64,000 nucleotides of DNA from JBFELU01 sp041551965 (lineage in GTDB: Bacteria; Actinomycetota; Acidimicrobiia; Spongiisociales; UBA11373): contig JBFELU010000002.1 of the NCBI GenBank assembly GCA_041551965.1, forward strand, positions 1-64,000. Reading direction: 5' to 3'. Positions 43,650-52,112 of the stretch are shown here, piece by piece; position 1 is the first letter of the stretch, and the number at the start of each line of letters is the position of its first letter. Position numbers and translations under genes: made by a program. Under the pieces are notes generated by a model. That model searched no databases. It had not been told where the DNA came from and worked only from the letters and a program-made list of their open reading frames with translations.

Positions 43650-44842
43650 GAATCGTCTTCGTCGGTCGGTTCGACGAGTGAGACCGGCTCCCGGGCCGGG
43701 TCCCCACCCTCGAACCTGGCGATCACGTCGCCCTCTCCGAACGAGCCGTCGCCGCTGAAATCGATGTGGATCTCGATCCACACCGCGGCCGGAATCTCGA
43801 CCGGCGGTTCGAGGGGCAACACCACATCGCGGTAGGTGCCTCGCTCGAGGAACTCGCCCACCACCAGCGTGTCGCCCGGGGAGCCGTCGACGTCGGCCCG
43901 TACGACCAAGAAGCCGCCGCTGGGAAGCGTGACCGAGTCGATGGTCACTTCGACGCCCTCCGACTCCTGCTCGGAGACGAGGATGACCGCGGGAGCTCGG
44001 GGGACAGCGGTGATCGGCGCCGAGTCGGCGGCCTCGAACCCATCGATCCGGAGGGCCACCACGTCCTCGACGTCGGAGCCTTCGATGTCGGCGCCCTCGA
44101 TGTCCAGGGCGCCGTTGCGGTTGCGATCGACGATCAACTGGGCCCACAACGTTGCCGAGATCTCGAGGCGCTCTGCGAGCTCGACCACGACATCGGTGTG
44201 CGACCCCTCCGACAGGAGCTCACCGACACCCACGATCTCACCGGGGGCGCCTGCCTGATCTGCTCGCACGACGACGAAGCCGGCGGCGGGAAGCAGCACG
44301 TCGGCCACGACGACTTCCACGCCCAGTGATCGCTGCGCCTCGAAGACCACGTCGGCCGGGGTCAGAGCGGGCAGCAATCCCACCGTCGCCGATGTGGACG
44401 CAGTCTCGCCGTTGGCTCGCGTCGCAGGGACGTCGACGAAACCGTCCGGCGGCTCGAACGTGAAGACGCCGTCTCGATCCATGTCGATGTGGACCATGGC
44501 GTGCACAACGTCCTCCCCCTCGATCGGCACGAAGAGAGGAACCGAGACGTTGCCGATGACTCCCGCCGAGAGCCTCTCCCCGACACCGATGACCTCCCCC
44601 GGAGCCCCGGCTTCGTCGCTGTGGAGCGCGACGAACCCGTCGGACGGCAGCGACACGGACCTGACGATCACCGTGGAACCCTCGGACAACTGGTCCTCGA
44701 AGACGAGGTCTGCCGGGCCGGTGGCGGGAGGGAGGGCATTCGGGTCACCGACCGTCGTCGTGGTGACACCGGAGGACTCGTAGGCGCAGGCCCCGACCAT
44801 CAGGGCGAGTGCCATCACCAGGATTCGACGGGGAGCGATCAC
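43646..44842 (-). CDS. Lipoprotein with three DUF7282-like repeats
   Basis: 398 residues. Lipobox LMVGAC, then three homologous domains of about 115 residues (roughly 45-155, 165-275 and 285-390). Each has a V-x-V-x-x-V-x-L-P-x-x-G-F-V-V-x-x strand followed by GAPGEVIGVGE and an Asp-rich loop (DMDRDGVF, DRNRNGAL, DFSGDGSF) that may bind calcium. Similar domains of unknown role occur in archaeal and bacterial surface proteins. It converges with the HMG-CoA-lyase-like gene, sharing four bases (CTAA). Confidence 0.75.
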   Translation of the reverse strand: MIAPRRILVMALALMVGACAYESSGVTTTTVGDPNALPPATGPADLVFEDQLSEGSTVIVRSVSLPSDGFVALHSDEAGAPGEVIGVGERLSAGVIGNVSVPLFVPIEGEDVVHAMVHIDMDRDGVFTFEPPDGFVDVPATRANGETASTSATVGLLPALTPADVVFEAQRSLGVEVVVADVLLPAAGFVVVRADQAGAPGEIVGVGELLSEGSHTDVVVELAERLEISATLWAQLIVDRNRNGALDIEGADIEGSDVEDVVALRIDGFEAADSAPITAVPRAPAVILVSEQESEGVEVTIDSVTLPSGGFLVVRADVDGSPGDTLVVGEFLERGTYRDVVLPLEPPVEIPAAVWIEIHIDFSGDGSFGEGDVIARFEGGDPAREPVSLVEPTDEDDS

Positions 44843-44848
44843 GGCGGC

Positions 44849-45706
44849 TCAGGGTACTCCATGGACCGAGTCCCGGACCTCGGTGCGCCGGAAGCGTCGC
44901 ACCATCCGATCGACGATCAGCACGGCGAAGAACACCGCCACCGCCAGACCGGACATCGTCGCCCCGGCCGCCGTATCCAGGTGGAACGAGATGAGGAGCC
45001 CGGCCACGACCTCGGCCGCGCCGATGACGGCGGCCGCCGCCATCACCGCGGGAACACGGTGCACCACCAGCACGGCGGTGGCCGGAGGGGCGATGAGCAG
45101 CCCGAACACCAACAGGGCCCCCACCGCTTGAAACGAGGCAACGACCGCCACGGTGATCAGGCCCATCATGACGAGGTGGGCGACCCGGGGCCGCAGCCCG
45201 AGCGCCTCCGCCTTCTCTTCGTTGAACGACAGCGCCAGCAGCGGCCGGTAGAACCACGCCACGCCGATGATGACGGTCCCGGCCGCAAGCGACTGCAGCA
45301 CGAGGTCTCCGGTCGTCGTGCCGAGAACGTCGCCGAAGAGGATGGCGACGAGGTCGACGGCGAACGATCCGCTGCGGGAGATGAGGATCACGCCGAGAGC
45401 GAGCATGCCCACGAACAGCAGCCCGATGGCGGTGTCCTCGGTCAACCTGGTCGTCCGGTGCACCAGGGCGATGGCTCCGATCATCACGACGGCAGCGACG
45501 GCCGCCCCCACGGCGAGATTCACATCGAGGAGGAAAGCGACGGCGACCCCGGGGAGGATGCCGTGGGCCAGCGCATCACCCATGAACGCCAGGCCGCGGA
45601 TGATGACCCAGGTGCCCACCACCGAGGTCGTGGCCACGGCGAGGATTCCCGACAGCAGCGCTCGCTGCATGAAGTCGTAGGAGAACGGTTCGGTCAGCCA
45701 GTCCAT
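44849..45706 (-). CDS. Zinc/manganese ABC transporter permease
   Basis: 285 residues, ABC-3 family permease with eight or nine helices. Characteristic stretches: VVGTWVIIRGLAFMGDALAHG, FGLLIAPPATAVLV and RPRVAHLVMMGL. The binding-protein gene ends 7 bases upstream on the same strand; the ATPase lies on the opposite transcript beyond the Fur gene. The cargo, probably zinc, is inferred from the Fur-type regulator and palindrome. Confidence 0.88.
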   Translation of the reverse strand: MDWLTEPFSYDFMQRALLSGILAVATTSVVGTWVIIRGLAFMGDALAHGILPGVAVAFLLDVNLAVGAAVAAVVMIGAIALVHRTTRLTEDTAIGLLFVGMLALGVILISRSGSFAVDLVAILFGDVLGTTTGDLVLQSLAAGTVIIGVAWFYRPLLALSFNEEKAEALGLRPRVAHLVMMGLITVAVVASFQAVGALLVFGLLIAPPATAVLVVHRVPAVMAAAAVIGAAEVVAGLLISFHLDTAAGATMSGLAVAVFFAVLIVDRMVRRFRRTEVRDSVHGVP

Positions 45707-45713
45707 GATCGCC

Positions 45714-46613
45714 TCATCGGGTCAGAGCCTCGGTGATCCGCTCGGCATCGGTGCGCAACAAGGAGAGGTACGTCTCGGCCCCCGACCCGGGCGGCCCCAG
45801 GGAACCGGTATACAGGGGCACGACCGCCACGTCGAGTCCGGTTTCGGCGGCGACCGTATCGGCGAGATCGGTGGGCCGGGTGGAATCGACGAAGACGGCC
45901 GACACGCCGGTGGCAACGATCGTGCGTACGAGGTCGGCGAGATCGCCGGCACTGGGTTCGGCCAGTGTGGAACCGCCAGGGACGATCACCCCGACGACGT
46001 CGAAGCCGTAGCGGTCGGCGAAGTAGCCGAGGGAGTCGTGATCCGTCACCAGGAGCCGTTGCGCCGGCGGAATCGCGGCCACCATGACGGCCACCTCTTC
46101 GTGGACCGCCAGGATCTCCGCTCGATAGGCCGCCGCCGCGTCTCGCCACTCGGCCGCAACATCCTCATCGAGGTCGGCGAGGGCCTCCCCGATCAGTGTG
46201 ACCGCCGTCGCCATCCGCACGGGATCGAGCCACACGTGGGGATCGAACGAGCCCGATCCGAGGACCAGGGGATCGACCGCCGGACCGACTTCGAGCACCG
46301 CCACTCCGTCTCCCCGAGCCCCCTCCACTACGTCTTCCAGCCCCTCCTCGAGACCGAGGCCGTTGATCACCACCAGTTCCGCATTCCGGAGGAGCGCCGC
46401 CTGGGCCGCCGAGGCCTGGTAGGCGTGGGGATCGACCCCTGCGGGAATGAGCACCTCGACCTTCGCCCGCCCCCCGACGATCCTGTCGGCGATGTCACCG
46501 AGGATCGACGTGGAGGCAACGACACGGGTGCCGTCGTCATCGGCGGCACCGCCCTCGCAGGCCGCCGGAAGCACCAGGAGGGGCACCATCAGCAGCGGAA
46601 GCATGCGACGCAA
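45714..46613 (-). CDS. Zinc/manganese ABC transporter substrate-binding lipoprotein
   Basis: 299 residues. Lipobox LVLPAAC; cluster A-I (ZnuA/MntC) fold with the metal ligands spread over VDPHAYQAS, SFDPHVWLDP and LVTDHDSLGYFA. The His-rich loop of many ZnuA proteins is missing. Start TTG at 46613 with AAAGGGA about six bases upstream; ATG 46604 is an alternative. The gene begins just after the divergent control region shared with the Fur regulator. Confidence 0.88.
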   Translation of the reverse strand: MRRMLPLLMVPLLVLPAACEGGAADDDGTRVVASTSILGDIADRIVGGRAKVEVLIPAGVDPHAYQASAAQAALLRNAELVVINGLGLEEGLEDVVEGARGDGVAVLEVGPAVDPLVLGSGSFDPHVWLDPVRMATAVTLIGEALADLDEDVAAEWRDAAAAYRAEILAVHEEVAVMVAAIPPAQRLLVTDHDSLGYFADRYGFDVVGVIVPGGSTLAEPSAGDLADLVRTIVATGVSAVFVDSTRPTDLADTVAAETGLDVAVVPLYTGSLGPPGSGAETYLSLLRTDAERITEALTR

Positions 46614-46626
46614 CGAGGTCCCTTTC

Positions 46627-46645
46627 GAGAACGGTTCTCATTCTA
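46627..46645. promoter_or_regulatory. Zur/Fur-type operator between divergent metal genes
   Basis: Perfect 13-base palindrome GAGAACGGTTCTC at 46627-46639. Toward the transporter, TAGAAT (minus strand, 46640-46645) is a good -10, so the palindrome covers its start site. Toward the regulator, TAGAGT (46647-46652) is a -10 six bases before the ATG, and the palindrome covers its -35. One repressor dimer could therefore control both directions. Confidence 0.7.
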
Positions 46646-46658
46646 GTAGAGTTGGCGC

Positions 46659-47120
46659 ATGCCCTCCACCGCCACCCTCCCCACCGACATCGAGCGGGCC
46701 GTGCGAACCCGCCTCGGTGACCGGGCGGCCCGTTTCACCCCAACCCGGCGAGCGGTGGTGGCTGAACTCGCCGCCGCAGAAGGCCCCCTGACCCCGGCCG
46801 ACCTGCTCCGGCGGCTCGGAGCCCGGGTGCCGGTGTCGTCGCTGTACCGGACGCTCGCCACCCTCGACGAGGGTGGCATCGTGCACCGCACCCACGACGC
46901 CGAGGGCATCACCCGCTTCGAGTTGGCAGAGTGGCTCAACGGCCACCATCACCACCTCGTCTGCGTCGGCTGCGGCGAGGTGCGCGACATCGAGATCAAC
47001 GGCGATTGGGAAAGCACCATCGCCGCCCTGGTGGGGCGGGTGGCGGCCGCCAGCGGCTATGCCGTCTCCGGCCACCGCATCGATATCGAAGGGACCTGCA
47101 CCCGGTGCGCGGAGAACTAG
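46659..47120 (+). CDS. Fur-family metalloregulator, probably Zur
   Basis: 153 residues. Winged-helix domain (FTPTRRAVVAELAAAEGPLT, VPVSSLYRTLATLDEGGIV), then the metal-site region GHHHHLVCVGCGEVRDIE and a final CTRCAEN, giving two CxxC pairs for structural zinc. Given the adjacent zinc-type transporter it is likely Zur. Probably leaderless (TAGAGT six bases before the ATG). The ATPase gene begins inside its 3' end. Confidence 0.87.
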   Translation: MPSTATLPTDIERAVRTRLGDRAARFTPTRRAVVAELAAAEGPLTPADLLRRLGARVPVSSLYRTLATLDEGGIVHRTHDAEGITRFELAEWLNGHHHHLVCVGCGEVRDIEINGDWESTIAALVGRVAAASGYAVSGHRIDIEGTCTRCAEN

Positions 47121-47911
47121 CGGCCGCGGGCTCCGGCGTGATCCTCGCCTACGACGGTGAAGTCGGCCTCCACGAGTCCGACTTCGCCGTCCCTTCGGGT
47201 CGGGTGACTGCGGTGATCGGCCCCAACGGATCGGGCAAGTCGACGTTGTTGCACGGTCTCGCCGGTCTGCTCGAGCCTCGGAAGGGAACCCTCCGGGTCC
47301 TGGGCGGACCGCCGGCGAGAGCCCGGCGCAGGATCGCCTACGTCTTGCAGACCATCAAGGTCAACGAGGTGATCCCGATCACCGTTCGAGAGGCCGTCGC
47401 CATGGGCCGCTACGCCCTGCTCGGTCCCTTCCGGCCGATGAGCCGCACCGATCGGATTGCGGTCGATCGAGCCCTCGATCGGCTCGAAATCGGTGAGATC
47501 GCCCACGCCCACCTCACCGATCTGTCGGGAGGGCAGCGGCAGCGGGTCTTCGTGGCGCAGGGACTGGCGCAAGAAGCGGACCTGTTGCTGCTCGATGAGC
47601 CGCTCACGGGGCTCGATCTCGTCTCGCGCGACCGGATCGCCCGAGCGATCCACACCGAGACGGAGCGGGGTGCCACGGTCGTGGTGACCACGCACGATGT
47701 CGCCGAGGCCAACTCGGCCGACCACGTGTTGCTGATGTCGGGCCGGGTCCACACCGAGGGACCTCCTGCGGAGGCGCTGTCACCCGATCGGCTGTCCGAT
47801 GCCTACGGGATCGGCATCATGCACCTCGAGGATGGTTCGATCGTCCTCGATGACGATGCCCACCGGCCCGAGGGCGAACGCCACGTCCACTTCGAGCGGG
47901 GCCGGGCCTAA
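47105..47911 (+). CDS. Zinc/manganese ABC transporter ATPase
   Basis: 268 residues from GTG 47105, which overlaps the Fur gene by 16 bases; GTG 47138 would also give a complete domain. Walker A GPNGSGKST, signature LSGGQRQR, Walker B LLLLDEP and the switch histidine in TTHDVAEA are intact. Partner of the permease and binding protein on the opposite strand. The last residues are rich in His, Asp and Glu (HLEDGS to HVHFERG). Confidence 0.88.
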   Translation: MRGELAAAGSGVILAYDGEVGLHESDFAVPSGRVTAVIGPNGSGKSTLLHGLAGLLEPRKGTLRVLGGPPARARRRIAYVLQTIKVNEVIPITVREAVAMGRYALLGPFRPMSRTDRIAVDRALDRLEIGEIAHAHLTDLSGGQRQRVFVAQGLAQEADLLLLDEPLTGLDLVSRDRIARAIHTETERGATVVVTTHDVAEANSADHVLLMSGRVHTEGPPAEALSPDRLSDAYGIGIMHLEDGSIVLDDDAHRPEGERHVHFERGRA

Positions 47912-48603
47912 CGAATCGTTGCGGCCCACGCCCCGAAGAAACGGTCGGCCGTCTCCCGTTGCGCCGCGGCCGCAGCGGTGATCTCGGCGATGAACTCCCC
48001 ACGGTCCACCCCATGGATCTCGAGATCGCGTTTCGCCTCCTCGATCTCCATCCATGCACCGAGGATCTCCGGTGACGCTTCCGGGTGGGGCTGGATGCCG
48101 AGCGCCGACCCGAGCCGGAAGGCCTGGGGGTGCCGCTCGGTGTGGGCCAGCAATGTCGCTCCGGGAGGCAGGTCCCAGGTGTCACCGTGCCACACCGGCA
48201 CCGGACCGGTGAGGTGGCTCGCCACGGGATCCGCGCGCCCGGCGCTCGTGAGCGACACCGGCCTGATCGCGATCTCGGAGCCTCCCTCGGCCTTGTAGGC
48301 CCGGCCGCCCAAGACGTCGGCCAGCAGTTGACACCCCAGACAGATGCCGAGCACCGGGATCCCCGCCGTTGCCGAGCCGGCCAGAAAGCGCTTCTCGTCG
48401 GTGAGAAAGGGATGGGCTTCCTCCTCGTGAGCGCCCATCACCCCGCCCAGGGACACCACCGCGCCCCAACCCTCGATCCCGGGGACCGCGTCACCCCGGT
48501 GGAGCAACCGCGTTTCGACCGCATGGCCGGCCGCCTCGAGCGCATCGCCCAGATAGCCGGTGGTGATCTTGTCGCCGTGCTGGAACACCAGGACCGTCGA
48601 CAT
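47908..48603 (-). CDS. Class I glutamine amidotransferase-like protein
   Basis: 231 residues. GMP-synthase-like amidotransferase with the nucleophile elbow GICLGCQLLADVLGG and the triad partners in GIQPHPEAS. Stand-alone domains of this type hydrolyse glutamine or gamma-glutamyl compounds. The partner is not encoded nearby. Four-base convergent overlap (CTAA) with the metal transporter ATPase. Confidence 0.8.
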   Translation of the reverse strand: MSTVLVFQHGDKITTGYLGDALEAAGHAVETRLLHRGDAVPGIEGWGAVVSLGGVMGAHEEEAHPFLTDEKRFLAGSATAGIPVLGICLGCQLLADVLGGRAYKAEGGSEIAIRPVSLTSAGRADPVASHLTGPVPVWHGDTWDLPPGATLLAHTERHPQAFRLGSALGIQPHPEASPEILGAWMEIEEAKRDLEIHGVDRGEFIAEITAAAAAQRETADRFFGAWAATIR

Positions 48604-48641
48604 GGCGGGGAGTGTACGGCGAGGGCCCGCGCTCCCACCTC

Positions 48642-49751
48642 CTATGACCCGTCTTCCGAGATCCTCCGGCGAAGGCCCCACCGCCGCACCCGGGGCGGGC
48701 GCCGGTCCATGGTGCTCCGATCAGAGGTCCACGGGGCGTAGGGCGCCATCGTCGCCTCGGCAAGCGCCAACAGCACGGTGTCGTAGTTGACCCGCCAGCC
48801 GGCAAAGTCGCGCCACGCCTGATCTCGATCCGGCTTGAGCGGCAGTCCCGATGCCGCCAACCGCTCACACGCCTCATCGAACTCGCGGCGATGCAGGCTG
48901 ATCGGATCGTCGGGAGCCGGATCGGGATCGAACTCGATCCCGAAGAACTCGGCAATGCGACGCAATGCCAGGTATCCGGAACGGATCGCCAGGGCCGCAT
49001 GGGGTTGCGGCGCGACCTCCAGCGTCGACAGAGTGAGGGAAGCGGCATCGAGCACGGTTCCGGCCGCCGTCACCCAGTGCCGATCGGGCTGCGGCGAGCG
49101 GAAGAAGGTGAGGGCGGGATAGGAGGTATGGCTCTCCTCGATCTGGGCAAACCAGACTTCCCAATCGCTCCATGTGTCGCCGAGCCGATCGGTCCATCCG
49201 ATGCGCTGATACCGAAGGAGCATCTCGACCGCGGAAGGAGGGGTCCCGGCTCTGGTTTCGAGGAGGGCCACCAGCGTCTCTCGCCGAGAGAAGGCCCCGT
49301 AAAGGGTCGGCAGATAGGTGATGAGCAATGCCAGCAATCCGAGACCGAGCGCCGCCTCCAAAAAGGCGAGGGCCCGCAAGCCGGTACCGTCCACCGGAGC
49401 GAACCCCAGGGTCAGCAAGGAAGAGCCGCTCTCCCAGAAGGCGTCGGCCCAACCCTCCTGCTCGACCGCCCAGAAGACGGTCATGAAGCCGACCGTGACC
49501 AGCGCCAGCCAGGCGGCGACCAGGGTGAGCATCCCGATCGGCGCGAAGTGGGCCATGACCCGGTCGCGCCAGTCGAACGAGGGTCGCAGCGCCGCCAGGC
49601 CCCGGAACACCCCGCCCACACCGCGGAACACGAGGCGCGACAGCAGACTCTGGGCGCTGCGGGGCAGGATCACCGTCCGAACCGCCGAGAGCACGGTCCA
49701 CGCGGTGAGGCCCATGCCGCCGAACGCCACGGCGATGCGAACGACGATCAC
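48642..49751 (-). CDS. Potassium-channel-like membrane protein with altered filter
   Basis: 369 residues. One N-terminal helix (5-27) and helices at about 72-95 and 124-147 flank a pore-loop-like segment FWESGSSLLTLGFAP. In potassium channels the filter reads TVGYG; here it is TLGFA, so selectivity may be lost or different. The last 210 residues are soluble and helical with no recognised ligand-binding domain. Function as an ion channel is a guess from the pore-like pattern. Confidence 0.55.
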   Translation of the reverse strand: MIVVRIAVAFGGMGLTAWTVLSAVRTVILPRSAQSLLSRLVFRGVGGVFRGLAALRPSFDWRDRVMAHFAPIGMLTLVAAWLALVTVGFMTVFWAVEQEGWADAFWESGSSLLTLGFAPVDGTGLRALAFLEAALGLGLLALLITYLPTLYGAFSRRETLVALLETRAGTPPSAVEMLLRYQRIGWTDRLGDTWSDWEVWFAQIEESHTSYPALTFFRSPQPDRHWVTAAGTVLDAASLTLSTLEVAPQPHAALAIRSGYLALRRIAEFFGIEFDPDPAPDDPISLHRREFDEACERLAASGLPLKPDRDQAWRDFAGWRVNYDTVLLALAEATMAPYAPWTSDRSTMDRRPPRVRRWGLRRRISEDGS

Positions 49752-49797
49752 GCAGCCTCCTTCACCGCGGGAAGGGTAGGGTCCTGCCCCGCGTCAC

Positions 49798-50541
49798 TCA
49801 CTCCGCCAGCACCATCCGGGCGGCGGCCCCGAGGGCGGCCACCACCAGGACCCAGCGGATCCAGTTGGCCGCTCCTTCCTTCACCGCCAGATGCGACGCG
49901 ATGAAGGCACCACCCATGCTTCCCAAGCCGAGCACCAGGCCGGCCGTCCAGTCGACCTGGGAAGCGCGAGCGAACAGCAGCAGCACCACCGGGGCGTAGC
50001 ACAGGATGAGGAACACCTTGGCGGCATTGCCCTTGACGAGACCCAGTCCCATGCCGAGGACCAGGCCGGCGAGGAGCGGGAATCCGACCCCGGCCTGCAC
50101 GAAGCCCCCGTAGAAGCCGATGGCCGCGAAGACCACCGACCGCCACGGCTCGCGAAGCCGCGGCTCGGCGGCTGCCACCCACCGCGAGGGCTTGATGAGC
50201 ACCGACACCGCCACCAGCACCACCGCTACGGCGAAGGCCTTGCGCATCACGTCGGCGGAGACCTCGGTGGCCACCCACCCTCCGCCGACGGCTCCAACCG
50301 CCACCGGGAGGATCAGGGGAACGGCCGCCCGCCACGGCATCGCCCCGCCCCTGGCGTAGCCGGTGGCGCCCACGATGTTCTGCATCAGGATGGCGACCCG
50401 CAGTGTGCCGTTGGCGACGTTGGGCCCCACGATCTCAGTGAGAACGGGGATCGACACCACCGAGCCACCCCCGGCGACCGTGTTGACGAAGCCGGCCAGC
50501 AGGCCGGCGGCGAAGACGGCGACGATCTCGAGGGGAGACAC
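49798..50541 (-). CDS. TauE/SafE family membrane exporter
   Basis: 247 residues, seven to eight helices. Family signatures are FVNTVAGGGSVVSIPVL and GFYGGFVQAGVGFPLLAGL, the two halves of the internally duplicated fold. Members are linked to export of sulfite, sulfoacetate or other organosulfur anions. GTG start at 50541; TACCAT on the minus strand ends five bases upstream, so it may be leaderless. Divergent from the zinc-ribbon gene. Confidence 0.82.
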   Translation of the reverse strand: MSPLEIVAVFAAGLLAGFVNTVAGGGSVVSIPVLTEIVGPNVANGTLRVAILMQNIVGATGYARGGAMPWRAAVPLILPVAVGAVGGGWVATEVSADVMRKAFAVAVVLVAVSVLIKPSRWVAAAEPRLREPWRSVVFAAIGFYGGFVQAGVGFPLLAGLVLGMGLGLVKGNAAKVFLILCYAPVVLLLFARASQVDWTAGLVLGLGSMGGAFIASHLAVKEGAANWIRWVLVVAALGAAARMVLAE

Positions 50542-50571
50542 TGCCGATGGTACCGGCCGTACGATGCAGCC

Positions 50572-50757
50572 ATGAGCGACATCCCGACCGAGATCACCTG
50601 CGTCGAATGCGGAGGCACCGCCCACTGCATGTCCTACGCCCCCGCCGAGGGGTTCGCCCCCGGCGACGTCGTCGCATTCGTGTGCGAGGAGTGCGGGCAG
50701 CGTCACGACGTGGAGATCGAACCCGAGGACTCCGGCGATCGGTGGCCGACGGAGTAG
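50572..50757 (+). CDS. Small zinc-ribbon protein
   Basis: 61 residues with two CxxC pairs, CVECGG and CEECGQ, spaced about 28 residues apart, plus an acidic C-terminus. Probably binds one zinc. TACGAT (50560-50565) ends six bases before the ATG, fitting a leaderless start. Partner or target unknown. Confidence 0.7.
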   Translation: MSDIPTEITCVECGGTAHCMSYAPAEGFAPGDVVAFVCEECGQRHDVEIEPEDSGDRWPTE

Positions 50758-50787
50758 CCTGCACTCAGGCGATCCGGAGAGCAATCC

Positions 50788-51750
50788 ATGGGGCGAAGCG
50801 TGCGAACCCTCCTGGCGCTCGGGGTGATCGTGGTGATGACCGCAGGACCGGCAGCGGCCCAGGAAACCGAGCCGGTCATCGATCTGAGCGAGTTCATCGC
50901 CACGTACATCGGACCCGGGCCGGGAGGTGAGGACCTCACCGAGGACCGGAACGGGGACGGCATTCCCGACATCCCGATCGGGATCCCCGGCATCTGGGAC
51001 GAGCAGGAAGGAGCGGCGACTCCGGCCGAGTTCGCCGACCGGGTGTCGACCGGAGCGGGCTTCGACCTCTCCGAGGCCGGCAGCACGCTGGTCGGGCCCT
51101 GCGGCGGGGTGGTGATCTCCTACGACAATGAGGGGAACTCGATCGATGCCGCCGTCGACTTTGCCGACGCCGGTCCCCCCGTCGACATCTACGGCGAGCC
51201 GACCTTCCAGGCCGGACGACCGTTCAAGGTGAGGACCGACGGAGTCGTTGCCTTCTACGGCTTCACGCTCGATACCGCGCCGTTCTCGACCGCCGGCGTC
51301 CAGGCGGGTGTGAACTACGGCGACCCTGCTCCGGCGTTCCACGATCACCAGTGGCAGCTCGATGTGATGGAGATCGCCGCCGACTTCGGAGGCGACCCCA
51401 ACCAGCGGGACAAGAATCGCAACGCCGGGTTGCTCGATCTGGGTGGCGTGCTGGGTGAGGAGAGCGGTGCCACGAGCATCGATCTCCCCTTCGACTTCCG
51501 GGCCAAGGTCAAGGCCCGGGGGGCGATCATCGATCTGTGGGGCCCGGAACGGCTCCCCGACTTCGACGGAGACACGATTGCCGGCCTCGCCGGAGGCAAC
51601 GTCTACTGCTACGGCGAAGGTTGGGTGGAATTCGTCGGTGACGGGTTCCCACTCTTCACCGCTCCGGGTGCTCTGGCGACAGCATTGGCCGCCGCCGGCT
51701 TCGCAGGGCTGTTGTTCAACGCCAGACCGGCACTGTCGTGGAGGGCATGA
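50788..51750 (+). CDS. Secreted, membrane-anchored protein of unknown function
   Basis: 320 residues. Signal peptide (1-25, ending TAGPAAAQ) and a C-terminal anchor (about 293-312, ALATALAAAGFAGLLF) followed by a short basic tail. The external part contains a calcium-loop-like DRNGDGIPD and several Asp/Gly-rich turns. I do not recognise the family. ATG 50788 follows GGAGAGCAATCC. The stop overlaps the next start as ATGATG, so the two are coupled. Confidence 0.7.
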   Translation: MGRSVRTLLALGVIVVMTAGPAAAQETEPVIDLSEFIATYIGPGPGGEDLTEDRNGDGIPDIPIGIPGIWDEQEGAATPAEFADRVSTGAGFDLSEAGSTLVGPCGGVVISYDNEGNSIDAAVDFADAGPPVDIYGEPTFQAGRPFKVRTDGVVAFYGFTLDTAPFSTAGVQAGVNYGDPAPAFHDHQWQLDVMEIAADFGGDPNQRDKNRNAGLLDLGGVLGEESGATSIDLPFDFRAKVKARGAIIDLWGPERLPDFDGDTIAGLAGGNVYCYGEGWVEFVGDGFPLFTAPGALATALAAAGFAGLLFNARPALSWRA

Positions 51751-52079
51751 TGGCTGAGACGATTCTGAAGCGTCATCCGTTTCGTGCCGCAGCCTGGGGG
51801 TTCCTCCTCGGGTTGGCGGTGGTCCTCTACCTGACCGTGGTATGGCCGGTCATCGCCTTCGACAACTGGACGACCGTGGCGGTGAAGGCCGTCATCGTGA
51901 TCCTGGCCGCAATGGCACTGAGCGTCCTGTGGGGTTTGTTCGGGCCGGCCAAGAAGCTGCGCGGGGCATCGGCCCCCCCGCCGGTCGACGACGGTCCACC
52001 ACCCCCACCGGTCGACGACGGTCCACCACCCCCACCGGTCGACGACGAACCGCTACCACCACCGAACGAGAGCGAATAG
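51747..52079 (+). CDS. Membrane protein with proline-rich cytoplasmic tail
   Basis: 110 residues, two helices (about 13-35 and 44-66) and a tail of repeated PPPVDDGPP units ending in acidic residues. The tail looks disordered and could be a docking peptide for a partner. Coupled to the secreted protein upstream, and 33 bases before the SGNH hydrolase gene. Confidence 0.65.
   Translation: MMAETILKRHPFRAAAWGFLLGLAVVLYLTVVWPVIAFDNWTTVAVKAVIVILAAMALSVLWGLFGPAKKLRGASAPPPVDDGPPPPPVDDGPPPPPVDDEPLPPPNESE
51981..52048 (+). repeat. 27-base tandem repeat
   Basis: Two full identical units (51981-52007 and 52008-52034; unit starts CCGGTCGACGACGGTCCACC) and a partial third to about 52048, each encoding nine residues of the PVDDGPPPP type. 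In-frame gain or loss of units would change only tail length. Confidence 0.9.
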
Positions 52080-52112
52080 TCTCCCGCCGGTGATGAGACC
52101 GGCGAGGTCTGC

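Noticed and set aside
51981..52048. CRISPR array
   Set aside because: Direct repeats are head-to-tail with no spacers and lie inside a coding sequence.
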